Below, one piece after another: positions 46,375-56,236 of a stretch of DNA of 64,000 nt. The notes beneath the pieces were generated by a model, which saw only the letters and a list, made by a program, of their open reading frames with translations, did not search any database and was not told the origin of the DNA. The stretch lies in NCBI GenBank assembly GCA_037349315.1, contig JBAIAC010000632.1:94086-158085 (forward strand). Direction: 5' to 3'. Within the stretch, counting starts at the first letter, position 1. Each line of letters opens with the position of its first letter. This DNA is from Chelydra serpentina. Its lineage: Eukaryota; Chordata; Testudines; Chelydridae. The position numbers and the translations under genes are program-made.

Positions 46375-48023
46375 GAGGGAGGGTGTGGGTGAGGGTGAGG
46401 TTAAGGGTGGGGGTGGGGGGGAGGGTGATGGTGAGGGTGGGGGTAAAGGTGAGGGTGAGGTTGGGGGTGGGGGTGGGAGTCAGGGTGAGGGTGAGGCTTA
46501 GTGTGAGGGTGGGTTTGGGGGTGGGGTGGGAGTGACGGTGAGGGTGAGGTTGAGTGTTGGGGTTCGGGTGGGGGTGGGGGTGAGTGTGTGGGTGAGGGTG
46601 TGGGTGGGGGTGAGGGTGAGTGTTTGGGTGGGGTTGGGAGTCAGGGTAAGTGTGAGGGTGGGGGTGGGGCTGGGTGTGAGGGTGAGCGTGAGGGTGAGAG
46701 TGAGGGTGGGGGTGGCATTTAGGGTGAGGTTGAGGGTACGGGTGGGGGTAAGGGTGAGGGTGGGGGTGGGGCTGGGGGTGAGGTTGTGGGTGAGGTTGGG
46801 GGTGGAGGTGAGGGTGAGGTTGAGGGTGAGGGTAAGGGTGAGGGTCGTGGCGAGGGTGAGGGTCAGGGTGGGGGTGGGGTGGTGGTGGGTTTGAGAGTCA
46901 GGGTGAGGGTAGGGGTGGGGTGAGGGTGAGTGTGGGGTCCAGGGTGAGGGTGTAGGTGAGGGTGGGGGTCAGAGTGAGGGTGAGGGTGGCCGTGGGGGGG
47001 GAGGGTGAGGTTGGGGGTGCGGTGAAGGTGAGGGTGAGGGTGAGGGATATGGTGAGGGTGGGTTTGGGGTTGGGGTGTGGGAGTGATGGTGAGGGTGAGG
47101 TTGAGGGTTGGGGTTGGGGTGGCGGTGAGTGTGAGGTTGTGGGTGAGGGTGGGGGTGGGTTTGAGAGTGAGGGTGAGGGTAGGGGTGGGGTGAGGGTGAG
47201 GGTGGGGTTGGGGGTGGGGTTGAGATTGAGGGTGAGGGTGAGGGTGAGTGTGGGGTCCAGGGTGAGGGTGTAGGTGAGGGTGGGGGTGATAGTGAGGGTT
47301 AGGGTGGCCGTGGGGGGGGGAGGGTGAGGTTGGGGGTGCGGTGAAAGTGAGGGTGAGGGTGAGGTTGTGGGTGAGGGTGAGGGATATGGTGAGGGTGGGT
47401 TTGGGGTTGGGGTGTGGGAGTGAGGGTGAGGTTGAGGGTTGGGGTGGGGGTGAGGGTGAGGGTGAGAGTGAGCGTGGGGTTTGTGGTGGTGGTGAGGGTG
47501 AGGGTGAATGTGGGAGTGGGGGTGGGGGTGAGGGTGAGGGTGAGGGTGGGGATGTGGGTGTGGGTGGGGGGCTGACGGTGAGGGTGAGTGTTGGTGTGGG
47601 GGTGGGGGTGGAAGTGAGGGTGAGGATGGGTGAGAGGGTGGGCATGGGGGTGGGGGTTAGGGTGAGGGTGACGGTGATGTTGGGGGTGGGGGTCATGGTG
47701 AGTGTGTGGGTGGGGGTCGGAGTGATGGTGAGGGTGAGGGTGCGGATGAGGATGAGGAGTGGGGGTGGGGTTAGGGTGAGGGTGGGGGTGGGGGATTGTG
47801 GTTAGGGTGAGGGTGAGGGTGTGGGTTGGGTTGGGGATTTTGGTGAGGTTGACGGTGAGGGTGGGGGTGGGGGTGGGGGGGTGGTTTAGGGAGGGGTCGG
47901 AGTGAGGGGGGCGAGGGGGGGGTGAGGGTGAGGGTGAGTGTTGGGGTGGGGGTGAGGGTGAGCGTGATGTTGAGGCTGGGGGTGGGGTTGTGGGTGAGGG
48001 TGGGGGAGGGGGGAGTGTGAGCA
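46366..48023. repeat. G-rich hexamer minisatellite between CR1 b and the gypsy element
   Basis: TGAGGG-type array with many variants, mirrored almost base for base at 60830-62487. An internal duplication of about 370 bases is visible (GGTTGGGGTGCGGTGAA-like phrases near 47015 and 47335). It ends at GTGAGCA before the LTR. Confidence 0.92.
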
Positions 48024-48458
48024 TGTCACGGAGTGTGGGGGAGTCAGGTCCTGCACCCCTCTTCCCGGGATTCAATGTGACTCTCAGCCAGCCAGTAGAA
48101 CAGAAGGTTTATTTGGGTTGTCAGGAAAGAGTCCAAACAGAGCTTGTAAGTATAACCAGGACCCCTCAGCTGGGGCCTTCTGGGGGGCAGGGAGCTTAGA
48201 CCCCGGCTCTGGGGCTCCCTGCATTTCACCACCCAGCTCCAAACTGACAAAAAAACAGCCAAACCTCCAGCAGGCTCTTCCCCTCCCCCGGGGTCCCTCC
48301 TCTCGCCTTTTACCATTCTCCCAGCCAAAGGTGTCACCTCCCAACCCCCGTCCTGGCTCATGTTACAGCCTCAGGTAAAGTCTCGCATTCCCGATGCAGC
48401 CTTTCCCAATGCAGCCAGCCTCCCAGGTCAAATCCATCTCGCTCCCTACTCCGTCACA
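48024..48458 (-). repeat. Gypsy-type LTR 1, left copy
   Basis: On the minus strand a 435-bp LTR starting TGTGACGGAG and ending CTCCGTGACA, the usual TG...CA ends extended to a near-perfect ten-base inverted repeat. It carries an AATAAA polyadenylation signal (48108-48113 as TTTATT). It follows an RNase H coding end and a purine-rich tract, so it is the 3' LTR of the minus-strand pol. No partner 5' LTR is present, hence no target-site duplication can be read. Confidence 0.92.
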
Positions 48459-48486
48459 TCCCTCTTCGAGACTGTACTGAGCGGGG

Positions 48487-48966
48487 TCACTCTAACCAGT
48501 GGCCTGGGGACGTAGCAGGGCCCCTCTCCCGGACAACGCATCCGCTATCAGGTTGGCACTTCCTTTCACATGGACCACTGTCCATGTCGTAATCCTGCAG
48601 GAGCTTAGCGTTGGCCCCTTTTATCTGGTGTAGCCAGGTCAGGGGCGAGTGGTCGGTGTACACGGTGAAGTGTCGCCCAAATAGATATGGCTCTAGTTTC
48701 TTGAGGGCCCACACCATGGCCAGGCATTCCTTCTCGATGGCCTCATAATTCTGCTCTCGGGGTAGCAGCTTCTTGCTTAAATACACGATGGGGTGTCTCT
48801 GCCCCGTTTCATCCTCCTGCATTAACACCGCCCCCAGTCCCATGTCTGAGGCGTCGGTGAACACCAGAAAGGGCTTGTCAAAGTCTGGGGTTGCCAGAAC
48901 CGGGCCCCTGATCAAAGCCTCCTTCAGTGCACAGAGAGCCCTCTGGCACTCCTCGGTCCAGACCAC
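48487..48966 (-). pseudogene. Gypsy pol RNase H domain, left copy (C-terminal frameshift)
   Basis: RNase H of a Ty3/gypsy polyprotein, which degrades the RNA of the RNA-DNA hybrid. Visible: WTEECQRALCALKEAL, FTDASDMGLGAVLM (first D), IEKECLAMVWALKKLE (E) and VYTDHSPLTWLHQIKG (D). After DYDMD the frame is shifted, so the last catalytic aspartate, in ADALSG of the right copy, is read out of frame here. Upstream the domain is detached from RT by another frameshift. The domain abuts the purine tract and LTR with no integrase in between. Confidence 0.9.
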
Positions 48967-49915
48967 CTTGTCTGGCTTCCCCTTCTTACCTCACCCCACC
49001 TCAGTCATGGGGGTGGCTATGGCGCTAAAGTGGGCACAAATCTTCGATAGTACCCCGCCATCCCAATAAAGGCCTGGACCTGCTTTTTAGTTGGGGAGCG
49101 GGCCAGTCCCGGATCACCTCCACCTTGGCTGGTTCTGGCTTTAGGCGGCCGCTCCCCACCCGGTGGCCCAGGTAGGACACTTCAGCCATCCCCACCTTGC
49201 ACTTCTCGCTTTTATGGTCAGCCCAGCCTCCCGGAGTCGGTCCAGCACTTGTTTAACTTGGGGACACCTGGTCCTCCCAGGTCTGGCTAAAGACACAGAT
49301 ATCATCGATATACGCCACAGCAAAACTCTCCCATCCCCTTCAGTAGCTGATCCACCAGGCGCTGGAAGGTGGCTGGCGCTCCCTTGAGGCCGAAAGGCAG
49401 GGTCAGGAATTCGTAGAGCCCAGAGGGGTAATGAAGGCAGATTTCAGCCGGGCATCTGCATCCAGTGGCACTTGCCAGTAGCCCTTTGTAAAATCCATGG
49501 TGGAAGGTACCGAGCCCCTCCCAGCTTGTCTAGGAGCTCGTCCGGCCGGGGCATGGGTAGGCATCAGATACAGTGATGGTATTGAGCTTCCGATAGTCCA
49601 CACAGAACCGGATCAATCCATCCCTTTTGGGGACCAGCACCACTGGGCGAGGCCCAAGGGCTGGATGACGGCTAGATCACCCCCAAAGCCAGCATGTCCT
49701 TGACCTCTCTTTCCAGGTCCCGAGCTGTCTTCCCTGTGACTCGGAAGGGGGAGCATCTTATAGGTTGGTGCGCTCCTGTCTGCACCCGGTGGATGGTCAG
49801 ATTAGTGCGTCCAGGCTGGTTGGAAAACAGCTGCCGGTACAGATGCAGCACCCCTCTGATCTCAGCTTGCTGGGCAGGGGTTAGCTGATCAGAGAGGGGG
49901 ACTGTGACGGTGTGA
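48967..49915 (-). pseudogene. Gypsy pol reverse transcriptase, left copy, multiply frameshifted
   Basis: RT of the same element in pieces. The N-terminal part (49672 upward) has GRTNLTIHRVQTGAHQPIR, FRVTGKTARDLEREVKDM and ALGVI. The middle reads TMDFTKGYWQVPLDADARLK (first catalytic D) near 49440-49500, and the YIDDI box is encoded near 49296-49312 but in another frame. The thumb region reads VKQVLDRLREAGLTIK. At least four single-base shifts break it. Some lesions (near 49030, in the segment encoding FVPT) are shared with the right copy, others are private to this arm. Confidence 0.88.
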
Positions 49916-49929
49916 CGTACGCTGGAAAT

Positions 49930-50630
49930 TAGTGCAGAGACAGAAGCCCACAGAGAGCTGAGGAGGCCCACAAGAGAGCTATGGAAGCAGAGGAGCTGGC
50001 CCACAAGAGAGCTATGGAAGCAGAGGAGCTGGCCCACAAGAGAGCTATGGAAGCAGAAAGAATCAGGGAGGAGGCGGCCCACAAGAGAGCTATGGAAGTA
50101 GAAAGAATCAGGGAGGAGGCGGCCCACAAGAGAGCTATGGAAGCAGAGGAGCTGGCCCACCAGAGAGCTATGGAAGCAGAAAGAATCAGGGAGGAGGCGG
50201 CCCACAAGAGAGCTATGGAGGCCCAGAAGCATGAACTGGCCATCGCAGAGTTGAAGAGTCGAAATCCTTCAGCTGCCGGCTCCGCTTCCCCAAAAATCCC
50301 CAAATGGGAGCGTCTATGCCCCCAGTATGATGAATCCAAGGATATAGCTGAACATTTTATCACCTTCGAGAGACTGTGCTCCCTCCATGCGATCCCTGAA
50401 GATCAAAAAATGACCACCTTGATAGCCAAAATTGACTGGCAGAGCTCTGGACATATTCAATAAGATGCCCATTGGGGATGCCTCCAATTATGGTAAATTT
50501 AAGGAACTGGTTTTGAAACAGTTTCAGGTTACACCTGAAACCTACAGGGTTAAATTCAGGAGTCTTAAGAGAGGAGATGGATTAAGTAATTGTGGCTTAT
50601 GCAAATAAATGACAGTTCTGGTAGATAAGT
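49930..50630 (+). pseudogene. Gypsy gag N-terminal part, left copy
   Basis: Gag of a gypsy-type element, the capsid precursor. The N-terminal ~90 residues are a run of EAEELAHKRAM and EAERIREEAAHKRAM modules with alternating charge, predicted to form a long coiled coil. Next come KWERLCPQYDESKDIAEHF and FERLCSLHAIPEDQKMTTLI, typical of this gag family. The frame breaks near 50435 and continues in the next phase through NKMPIGDASNYGKFKEL and the TPETYRVKFRSLKRG region. It lies head-to-head with the pol on the minus strand, about 15 bases apart, so it is not in a normal element order. The true start codon is not visible. Confidence 0.85.
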
Positions 50631-50657
50631 GGGTGAGGGGAAGAGACATTACAAGCT

Positions 50658-51212
50658 TTGAAGGGATGTGTGATTTTGGTTGCTCAGGAACAATTCCTGA
50701 ATATGTGCAGTGATGATGTCAAACAGTACTTGTGGGACAAACAGGTAAAAGCAGTTAGTGAACTAGCTGGGTTTGCAGACTCTTATGAGCAGGCGCAAGC
50801 TGCAATTAAGCATAAACCACTGGCAGAGGGGTACAGGGTCGAAGGAAAACGGAGTCACCGTGTTACCCCTGGGAAAAAGGAGGCTGGGCGCTCACCTCCC
50901 CATTCCCCTAGTACTCGTCCCAAATTCCCTGTACAATCGGAGGAGCCCAGGAGGTGCTATCGATGTAAGTCCACCGAGCACCTGAGAGATAAGTGTCCCC
51001 TGCTGAGTGAAAACAGGCATCAAGCGGCCCATGAAGCTGCTGCCCCTTTCCACACAGGGTTTGTGAAGTTGACTTCTACACCACCAAGCAGTGAGCATGT
51101 GCATGCTGTTAGACTGAATGGGAAGGTAATCACTGGGTTGAGAGATACAGGTGCTGAAATTTCTATAGTCAGGAGGGACCTTGATCCAAGAGAAGGATTG
51201 GTTGCCGGGTAA
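50658..51212 (+). pseudogene. Gypsy gag C-terminus with CCHC knuckle and protease, left copy
   Basis: Frame opening with EQFLNMCSDDVKQYLWDKQ, then a basic linker, then a zinc knuckle CYRCKSTEHLRDKC (CX2CX4HX4C, bases 50955-50996) for nucleic-acid binding. It is followed by the aspartic protease start with DTGAEISIV (DTGA at 51144-51155). The frame shifts right after the protease core, where G3 and T2 runs replace G2 and T1 of the right arm. The knuckle and the DTG motif themselves are intact. Confidence 0.87.
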
Positions 51213-52349
51213 AGTGGCAGAATTGGAGCTGGTGGGTGGCTACAAAGTCATTGCACCTTTGGCAAAAGTACACATGCAAATGGAAAACTTGCAGGCTAAG
51301 CTAACTGTGGCAACAGTGTCACGCAATTTTGCACCGTTTCTACTGGGAAATGATTTCTTTGCTGTGGCAGAATCTGTCCCAGGGCTGGGTGGCAGCAAGC
51401 AGGAACCTGGTGCTGAAAACCCCAGAGCGGGGGGCGAAGTCACAGGGACTGCAGCTGTGGCGGCAGGGGTGGCTGTGGCCAGTTCCTGTCCTGTAATCAT
51501 CTCCCCGGGGGAGGAGAATGTTCTACCTCATAGCAAGGGGGGAATTTTGCAGGCCACTGAAGGGTCTATCTTAGCTTGCAGCTGGGAGCCCACAGCTGGA
51601 CCAGGTCACCTTCTCTTTGGGGGACACGGGAGTGTCTGGCCCAGATAGAGGCCCAGGGAGGGAAGGTGAGGGGGGGCCGGAGAGCCCGCCAACCTTTTGT
51701 CAGGAGGATCTTGCCCAGGAGGGAGGGTGAAAAGTCTGCATTTCAGATGCCAGACCCTCTCCTGCGGATCAGGTATGAGGGAAAGCTGGGGGTCAGACCT
51801 CCTGGAGGGGGAGTCCGTCCAGCTGACCTGTTGGGAACAGATACTGGGGTGTCCAAGAAAGAGGTTGTTCTTGCTACACGGGTAGGGGCTAAACCTCTCT
51901 CTTCAAAGCAGAAGGGAGCGAGTCTCTGCATGGGTGAAGCCACACAAGGGATGGGAACCAGCCCAGAGAAATTCCAGAGGGAGGGGGCCGAGGGCAGGCC
52001 GGGTTGCAGTACACCCTTTCCTTGCCAGAACCTCAAACCCATGCCTGATTCAGAAGCCTGCTCCAAAGAGGCAGAAGAATCTGAATCAGAGTGCCTACCA
52101 GGATACACAGACGGGTGGGTAATCCTGTGTCTTTCCCTACTTCATCTGTGGGGTATAACAAAGGAGTTAACACTGAGGGTCAACCCTTTCAAGATGGGGA
52201 ACATACCTGATAGGTGGGAAAAACTGTTGTACATGCTTGAGATGGTGACCTCACGGTCGTACAAGCATGTTACCTGTCGGCCTGTATCGGGTAACCGGCT
52301 GGAAGCTTGGCACAACAGCAAAAGCATAACAGGCCAGGCTGCTGTGTGA
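51181..52349 (+). pseudogene. Gypsy protease C-terminus and long linker, left copy
   Basis: Two overlapping frames (51181-51648 and 51576-52349) continue the protease (LELVGGYKVIAPLAKVH, APFLLGNDFFAV). They then enter a long Pro/Gly/Glu-rich linker ending in KMGNIPDRWEKLLYMLEM and VTCRPVSGNRLEAWHNSKS. I know no catalytic motif in the linker. In elements with integrase after protease this is where a linker would sit, but no integrase follows here; sequence of unknown kind runs to 52639 and then an oppositely oriented LTR. Confidence 0.7.
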
Positions 52350-52639
52350 AAGGGGAAACTGAGGCACGCCGCCTCATGGCACTGAGAGCTAAATGCCGAG
52401 TTTCCTACGCCTTAACAGGTATTGCTATCTGTATCCTGTTAGCAATACTACACCCCCAACCCATTTTCAGGCGCCCGGGGACCAGGAACCTCGCATTTTG
52501 CTAAAACCATTACGAATGACACCATGTGGTGTGTCGGTACTGAAAAGGGGTGTGACCAAAGACAAACAGGGGCTTTATGTGTACTGCCTCCGCCATGGAC
52601 AATGTCCAAGTCTCTGGCAGTAAGTTCAGGAAGAGGGTG
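52350..52639. other. Unassigned sequence between gag-protease linker and LTR 2, left
   Basis: About 290 bases with no recognised domain. It includes GGGGAAACTGAGGCACGCC and ends GTCTCTGGCAGTAAGTTCAG. In the right arm the matching segment is part of one long open frame, but here that frame is interrupted. It could be remaining linker or the original flank into which the LTR 2 element inserted. Confidence 0.5.
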
Positions 52640-53131
52640 TGTCACGGAGTATAGGGGAGTCCGGCCCTGCACCCCTCTTCCCCGGATTCACTGGGAGTCT
52701 CAGCCAGCCAGTAGAATAGAAGGTTTATTAGAGATGCCAGGAACACAGCCCAACCAGAGCTTGTCAGTACATCCAAGACCCCTCAGTCGGGTCCTTCCGG
52801 GGGGCAGGGAGCTTAGACCCCAGCCTGGGGCTCCGTGCATTTCGCCCCACAGCTCCAAACGGGGCAGGGAGGCCAGACCCTGTCTGCCTCTCTCCCTCTT
52901 CCCCAGCAGCCCCAAACTGAAACCAAAAAGCCAAACCCTCCAGCAGCCTCTCTTCCCTCCCCGGGCCCCTCCTCTAGCCTGTTATCATTCTCCCAGCCAA
53001 AGGTGTCACCTCCCAACCCCCCGTCCTGGCTCATGTTACAGCCTCAGGTAAAGTCTCGCATTTCCAATGCAGCCTGTCCCAATGCAGCCAGCCTCTCAGG
53101 TCAGATCCATCTCCCTCTCTACTCCATCACA
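52640..53131 (-). repeat. Gypsy-type LTR 2, left copy
   Basis: A 492-bp LTR on the minus strand, TGTGATGGAG to CTCCGTGACA. It clearly belongs to the same family as LTR 1 (shared CATGAGCCAGGACGGGG and CACCTTTGGCTGGGAGAATG) but is about 55 bp longer, with an extra purine/pyrimidine segment near 52860-52920. An AATAAA signal is present near its 3' end. It follows RNase H remnants and a purine tract. Confidence 0.92.
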
Positions 53132-53518
53132 TCTCTCCCCCCTTCGAGACCGAACTGAGCGGGGTCACTTTAGCTAGTGACCTGGGGAAGTTCGAACCCG
53201 GTCACACCAGGCCGTTACAGTTCGACGAGCTCCCTTAGGTCGGGTGGGCTGGATGGCACCCGCAGGCCGCATGTGGGAAGGTTTATGCGGCCCGTGCCCT
53301 TTTTTCCATCCCCAAACCCCTGGGTTCATTCAAGCTGAGATCAGGTCTTTTCCCAGCGCTCCAGTCTGGAGGGCTGTAGTTCGGGCTCTCTTGGTTAAGA
53401 GCCTCCCTCTTGATCTGGTCCCCTCTCTGACCACGTGTCTGTGTCACCAGCCGCTCGGCATCAGCCCCTTTTCCTGGATATACACTGTAAAGCGCCACCC
53501 AAATAGATCCGGCTGCTG
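53132..53518 (-). pseudogene. Gypsy element 2 RNase H C-terminus, left copy
   Basis: Mirror of 55318-55730. It contains the purine tract next to the LTR (complement of GAAGGGGGGAGAGA), the degenerate tail and the part of RNase H up to the codons for PDLFGWRFTVY. The copy stops at 53518, the inner edge of palindrome 2, so most of the domain is missing on this side. Confidence 0.8.
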
Positions 53519-53951
53519 CCCTGGCCCTGTAATGGCCGAGGATTTGAATTTGAACTCAGGAAACCAATTGGCTAAGAGGGAAATGGTCAGTGAAAATGCA
53601 AATGACCTGGCTGGCAGGGGGGAGGAGCTGCCAGGCCCCGGTTACCTGCCTGCCTGTAACCAGACCCCTAGGGCGGGGTGGGACAGAGAGATGCTCCCCA
53701 CCCCCCTGCACAATGGAGAGGTGGCTCAGGCAGTCTCTGATGCAGAGAGGAAAGCAGTGAGCTCGCTGCCTGGCCCCACAGGGACAGCCAGGGCAGCGCT
53801 GAGCACCGGGGGAAGCAGAGACCCCAGCTGAGTGGGGGGACACCCAGGTAGGGCAGGACGGCTGTCAGCCAGGCTTGCCTGGTCCAGAGGTGCGGCCGGG
53901 AAGTGATTCCACGGCAGGGAGGGAGCCACCAGGACAGGACTCAGTGGGGCG
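53519..53951 (+). pseudogene. Probable gypsy element 2 linker upstream of integrase
   Basis: Start of the unmirrored spacer. A frame open to 53831 (MAEDLNLNSGNQLAKREM onward, Pro/Gly/Ala-rich, ending STGGSRDPS) lies just upstream of an integrase in the same orientation. I recognise no domain. By position it may be the protease-integrase linker of element 2, or simply flanking sequence. Confidence 0.4.
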
Positions 53952-54770
53952 GTGACCCCAGGCCTGGCCAGGGAGCTGCAGAGGGATCCCGCCTTGGAGA
54001 AGCTAAGGGAACTTGCTGGCCACAGCGCTGCAAACCCCCTTGGGGAAGACTGCAGAGACAGATCCCTGTGGGAGAAGGGATTCCTGTGCTGGGAATGGGC
54101 TGCCCATGGGGAAGTAGAACTGTGGGGAATCAGGAGGCAGCCGGTGAGGTCCCAGAAGTATCATCACCGGCTATTGTACCTGGCCCCAGGTAAGGGAGAA
54201 GATCCCTGGAGGTCCCTGCCCATCAGAGAGGAACCTTTCCAGAAGGTGGCTATGAATAGGGTGGGCCCCCTCAGCAGGGCAACCTGGTCAGGGAAGAAAT
54301 GCATCCTGGTGGTGATGGATTTCGCCACCCGCTACCCAGAGGTGGTGGCTCTGTCCTCCACCGGGGCAGACACCGAGGCAGACGCGCTGCTGACCATCCT
54401 CAGCAGGATGGGGGTCCCCAGCGAGGTCTTTACAGATCAGGGATCCGAGGTCATCTCAGCCCGGCTCCGGGGGCGTGTGGGAGAAAGGTGGGGTCTGGCC
54501 CACCTGGGCCTCTGCATATCACCCTCAGTCCAACGGGCTGGTGGAAAGAGTTCAGGGGACCGTGAGGATGATGCTGAGGACAGCATCCACAGGACTGGGA
54601 CAAGTACCTGCCCCACCGATGGCACAGGGAAGTGCCCCAGGAATCACCAGGGGGCTTCCCTTTCAAGCTGTGGTATGGGAGGAGAGTAAGGGGACCCCTA
54701 GAACCGGTAAGGGACAATTGGGAGAAGAAGGGGGAAGACCCCCTGATGGATCTCTCCCCTGAGATGGGAG
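53952..54770 (+). pseudogene. Gypsy element 2 integrase, frameshifted
   Basis: Integrase core of a Ty3/gypsy polyprotein, which inserts the cDNA. The N-terminal HHCC zinc region is largely lost: RRQPVRSQKYHHRLLYLAPG jumps to LPIREEPFQKVAM. The core has VVMDFATRYPE (first D), VFTDQGSEVIS (second D) and, after a frame change near 54470, SAYHPQSNGLVERVQGTV with the catalytic E. A further frame change leads to VPQESPGGFPFKLWYGRRV. All three acidic residues are present but in different frames. It has no mirror copy, so it is the only integrase in the window. Confidence 0.88.
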
Positions 54771-54955
54771 CCCATCCTCCCATCAGGTGTCCCCCGTTCA
54801 GAGTAACTGGGAAAAGAGCCCAGAACCTGGAGAGAGAGCCCAAGGACAGTCTGGCTTAAAGGTGAACCAGTCATTCAGCAGCCCAGGGCTGGCCAAGGCG
54901 GAGGCGATCAGAGATTGGCCTGTTCCCCAGACCAAGAAACAGGTCCTTTAGCGGG
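54771..54955 (+). pseudogene. Gypsy element 2 RT N-terminal remnant; RT core deleted
   Basis: Directly after the integrase the same frame reads HPPIRCPPFRVTGKRAQNLE, equivalent to the RT N-terminus of element 1 (QPIRCSPFRVTGKTARDLE). After a stop at 54857 the text resumes with codons for EAIRDWPVPQTKKQV, which in element 1 lies after the YIDD box. About 0.6 kb of RT palm, including all catalytic residues, is therefore missing, as is the C-terminal part of integrase. Confidence 0.82.
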
Positions 54956-55627
54956 ATGGTGGGGTACCACCAGAGGTTTGTACCCCCCTTTAGCTCCCTA
55001 GCTGCCCCCATCACAGAGCTAGGTAAGAAGAGGAAGCCAGACGAGGCAGTCTGGACCGAGCAGGGCCAGAGGGCTCTCTGTGCGCTGAAGGAGGCTCTAA
55101 TCCAGGGCCCTATAGATCGAGTAAACCCAGACGGGGCCAAGCCCTGTACAGTGTTCACCGAAGCCTCAGACACAGGGCTGGGCGCGGTGCTGACGCAGGC
55201 CTATGCGAAGCTGGGGAGACACCCCATCGGGTATCTGAGCAAGGAGCTGCTGCCCTGGAGGCAGAACGGTCAAGCCATAGAGAGGGAATGCCTGGCCATG
55301 GGGCAGGCCTTTAAGACGCAGCAGCCGGATCTATTTGGGTGGCGCTTTACAGTGTATATTCACCACTTCGCCCCGACGTGGCTGCATCCAGGAAAAGGGG
55401 CCGATGCCGAGCGGCTGGTGACACAGACACGTGGTCAGAGAGGGGACCAGATCAAGAGGGAGGCTCTTAACCAAGAGAGCCCGAACTACAGCCCTCCAGA
55501 CTGGAGCGCTGGGAAAAGACCTGATCTCAGCTTGAACCCCAGGGGTTTGGGGATGGAAAAAGGGCACGGGCCGCATAAACCTTCCCACATGCGGCCTGCG
55601 GGTTGCCATCCAGCCCACCCGACCTAA
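54956..55627 (+). pseudogene. Gypsy element 2 connection and RNase H domain
   Basis: Open for 223 codons: GYHQRFVPPFSSLAAPITEL, then WTEQGQRALCALKEALIQGP, FTEASDTGLGAVLTQA, AIERECLAMGQAFKTQQPDLF and FTVYIHHFAPTWLHPGKG. It is clearly related to element 1 RNase H. The first catalytic aspartate is replaced (FTEAS for FTDAS) and the third too (YIHHFAP for YTDHSPL), so the domain is dead although open. The last third is not RNase H-like. Palindrome 2 starts at 55318 within it. Confidence 0.85.
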
Positions 55628-55730
55628 GGGAGCTCGTCGAACTGTAACGGCCTGGTGTGACCGGGTTCGAACTTCCCCAGGTCACTAGCTAAAGTGACCC
55701 CGCTCAGTTCGGTCTCGAAGGGGGGAGAGA
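55628..55730 (+). other. Region before LTR 2 with polypurine tract
   Basis: Short non-coding tail of element 2. The last bases before the LTR are purine-rich, GAAGGGGGGAGAGA, in the position expected for the plus-strand primer of reverse transcription. Confidence 0.6.
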
Positions 55731-56220
55731 TGTGATGGAGTAGAGAGGGAGATGGATCTGACCTGAGAGGCTGGCTGCATTGGGACAGGCTGCATTGGAA
55801 ATGCGAGACTTTACCTGAGGCTGTAACATGAGCCAGGACGGGGGTTGGAGGTGACACCTTTGGCTGGGAGAATGGTAACAGGCTAGAGGAGGGGCCGGGG
55901 GGGGGAAGAGAGGCTGCTGGAGGGTTTGGCTTTTGGTTTCAGTTTGGGGCTGGCCGGGGAAGAGGGGAGAGAGGCAGACAGGGTCTGGCCTCCCTGCCCC
56001 GTTTGGAGCTGTGGGGCGAAATGCAGGGAGCCCCAGGCTGGGGTCTAAGCTCCCTGCCCCCCGGAAGGACCCGACTGAGGGGTCCTGGATGTACTGACAA
56101 GCTCTGGTTGGGCTGTGTTCCTGGCATCTCTAATAAACCTTCTGTTCTACTGGCTGGCTGAGACTCCAGTGAATCCGGGGAAGAGGGGTGCAGGGCCGGA
56201 CTCCCCTATACTCCGTGACA
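55731..56220 (+). repeat. Gypsy-type LTR 2, right copy
   Basis: A 490-bp LTR from TGTGATGGAG to CTCCGTGACA with AATAAA at 56132-56137, about 80 bases before the end. Mirror of 52640-53131. It is the 3' LTR of element 2 on the plus strand. The following sequence runs as inverted gag-protease material, so it is not the 5' LTR of a normally ordered element. Confidence 0.92.
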
Positions 56221-56236
56221 CACCCTCTTCCTGAAC

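Larger units (their letters stand above)
44852..53518 (+). repeat. Left arm of palindrome 2
   Basis: Every feature from the CR1 endonuclease through LTR, pol, gag-protease, second LTR and the end of RNase H is repeated in reverse at 55318-64000. Paired coordinates sum to 108852-108853 in the outer part and 108859-108863 near the inner edge, so the arms differ only by small insertions and deletions. The outer limit is set by the window end, not by loss of identity: copy a on the far left shows the CR1 continues similarly. The inner limit is inside an RNase H domain at 53518. Confidence 0.96.

Noticed and set aside
49672..50363. Leu/Ser-rich minus-strand frames opposite gag (HSSLVGRLLPDSF repeats) as a membrane protein
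   Set aside because: They are the antisense reading of the gag coiled-coil repeat; the periodicity comes from gag.
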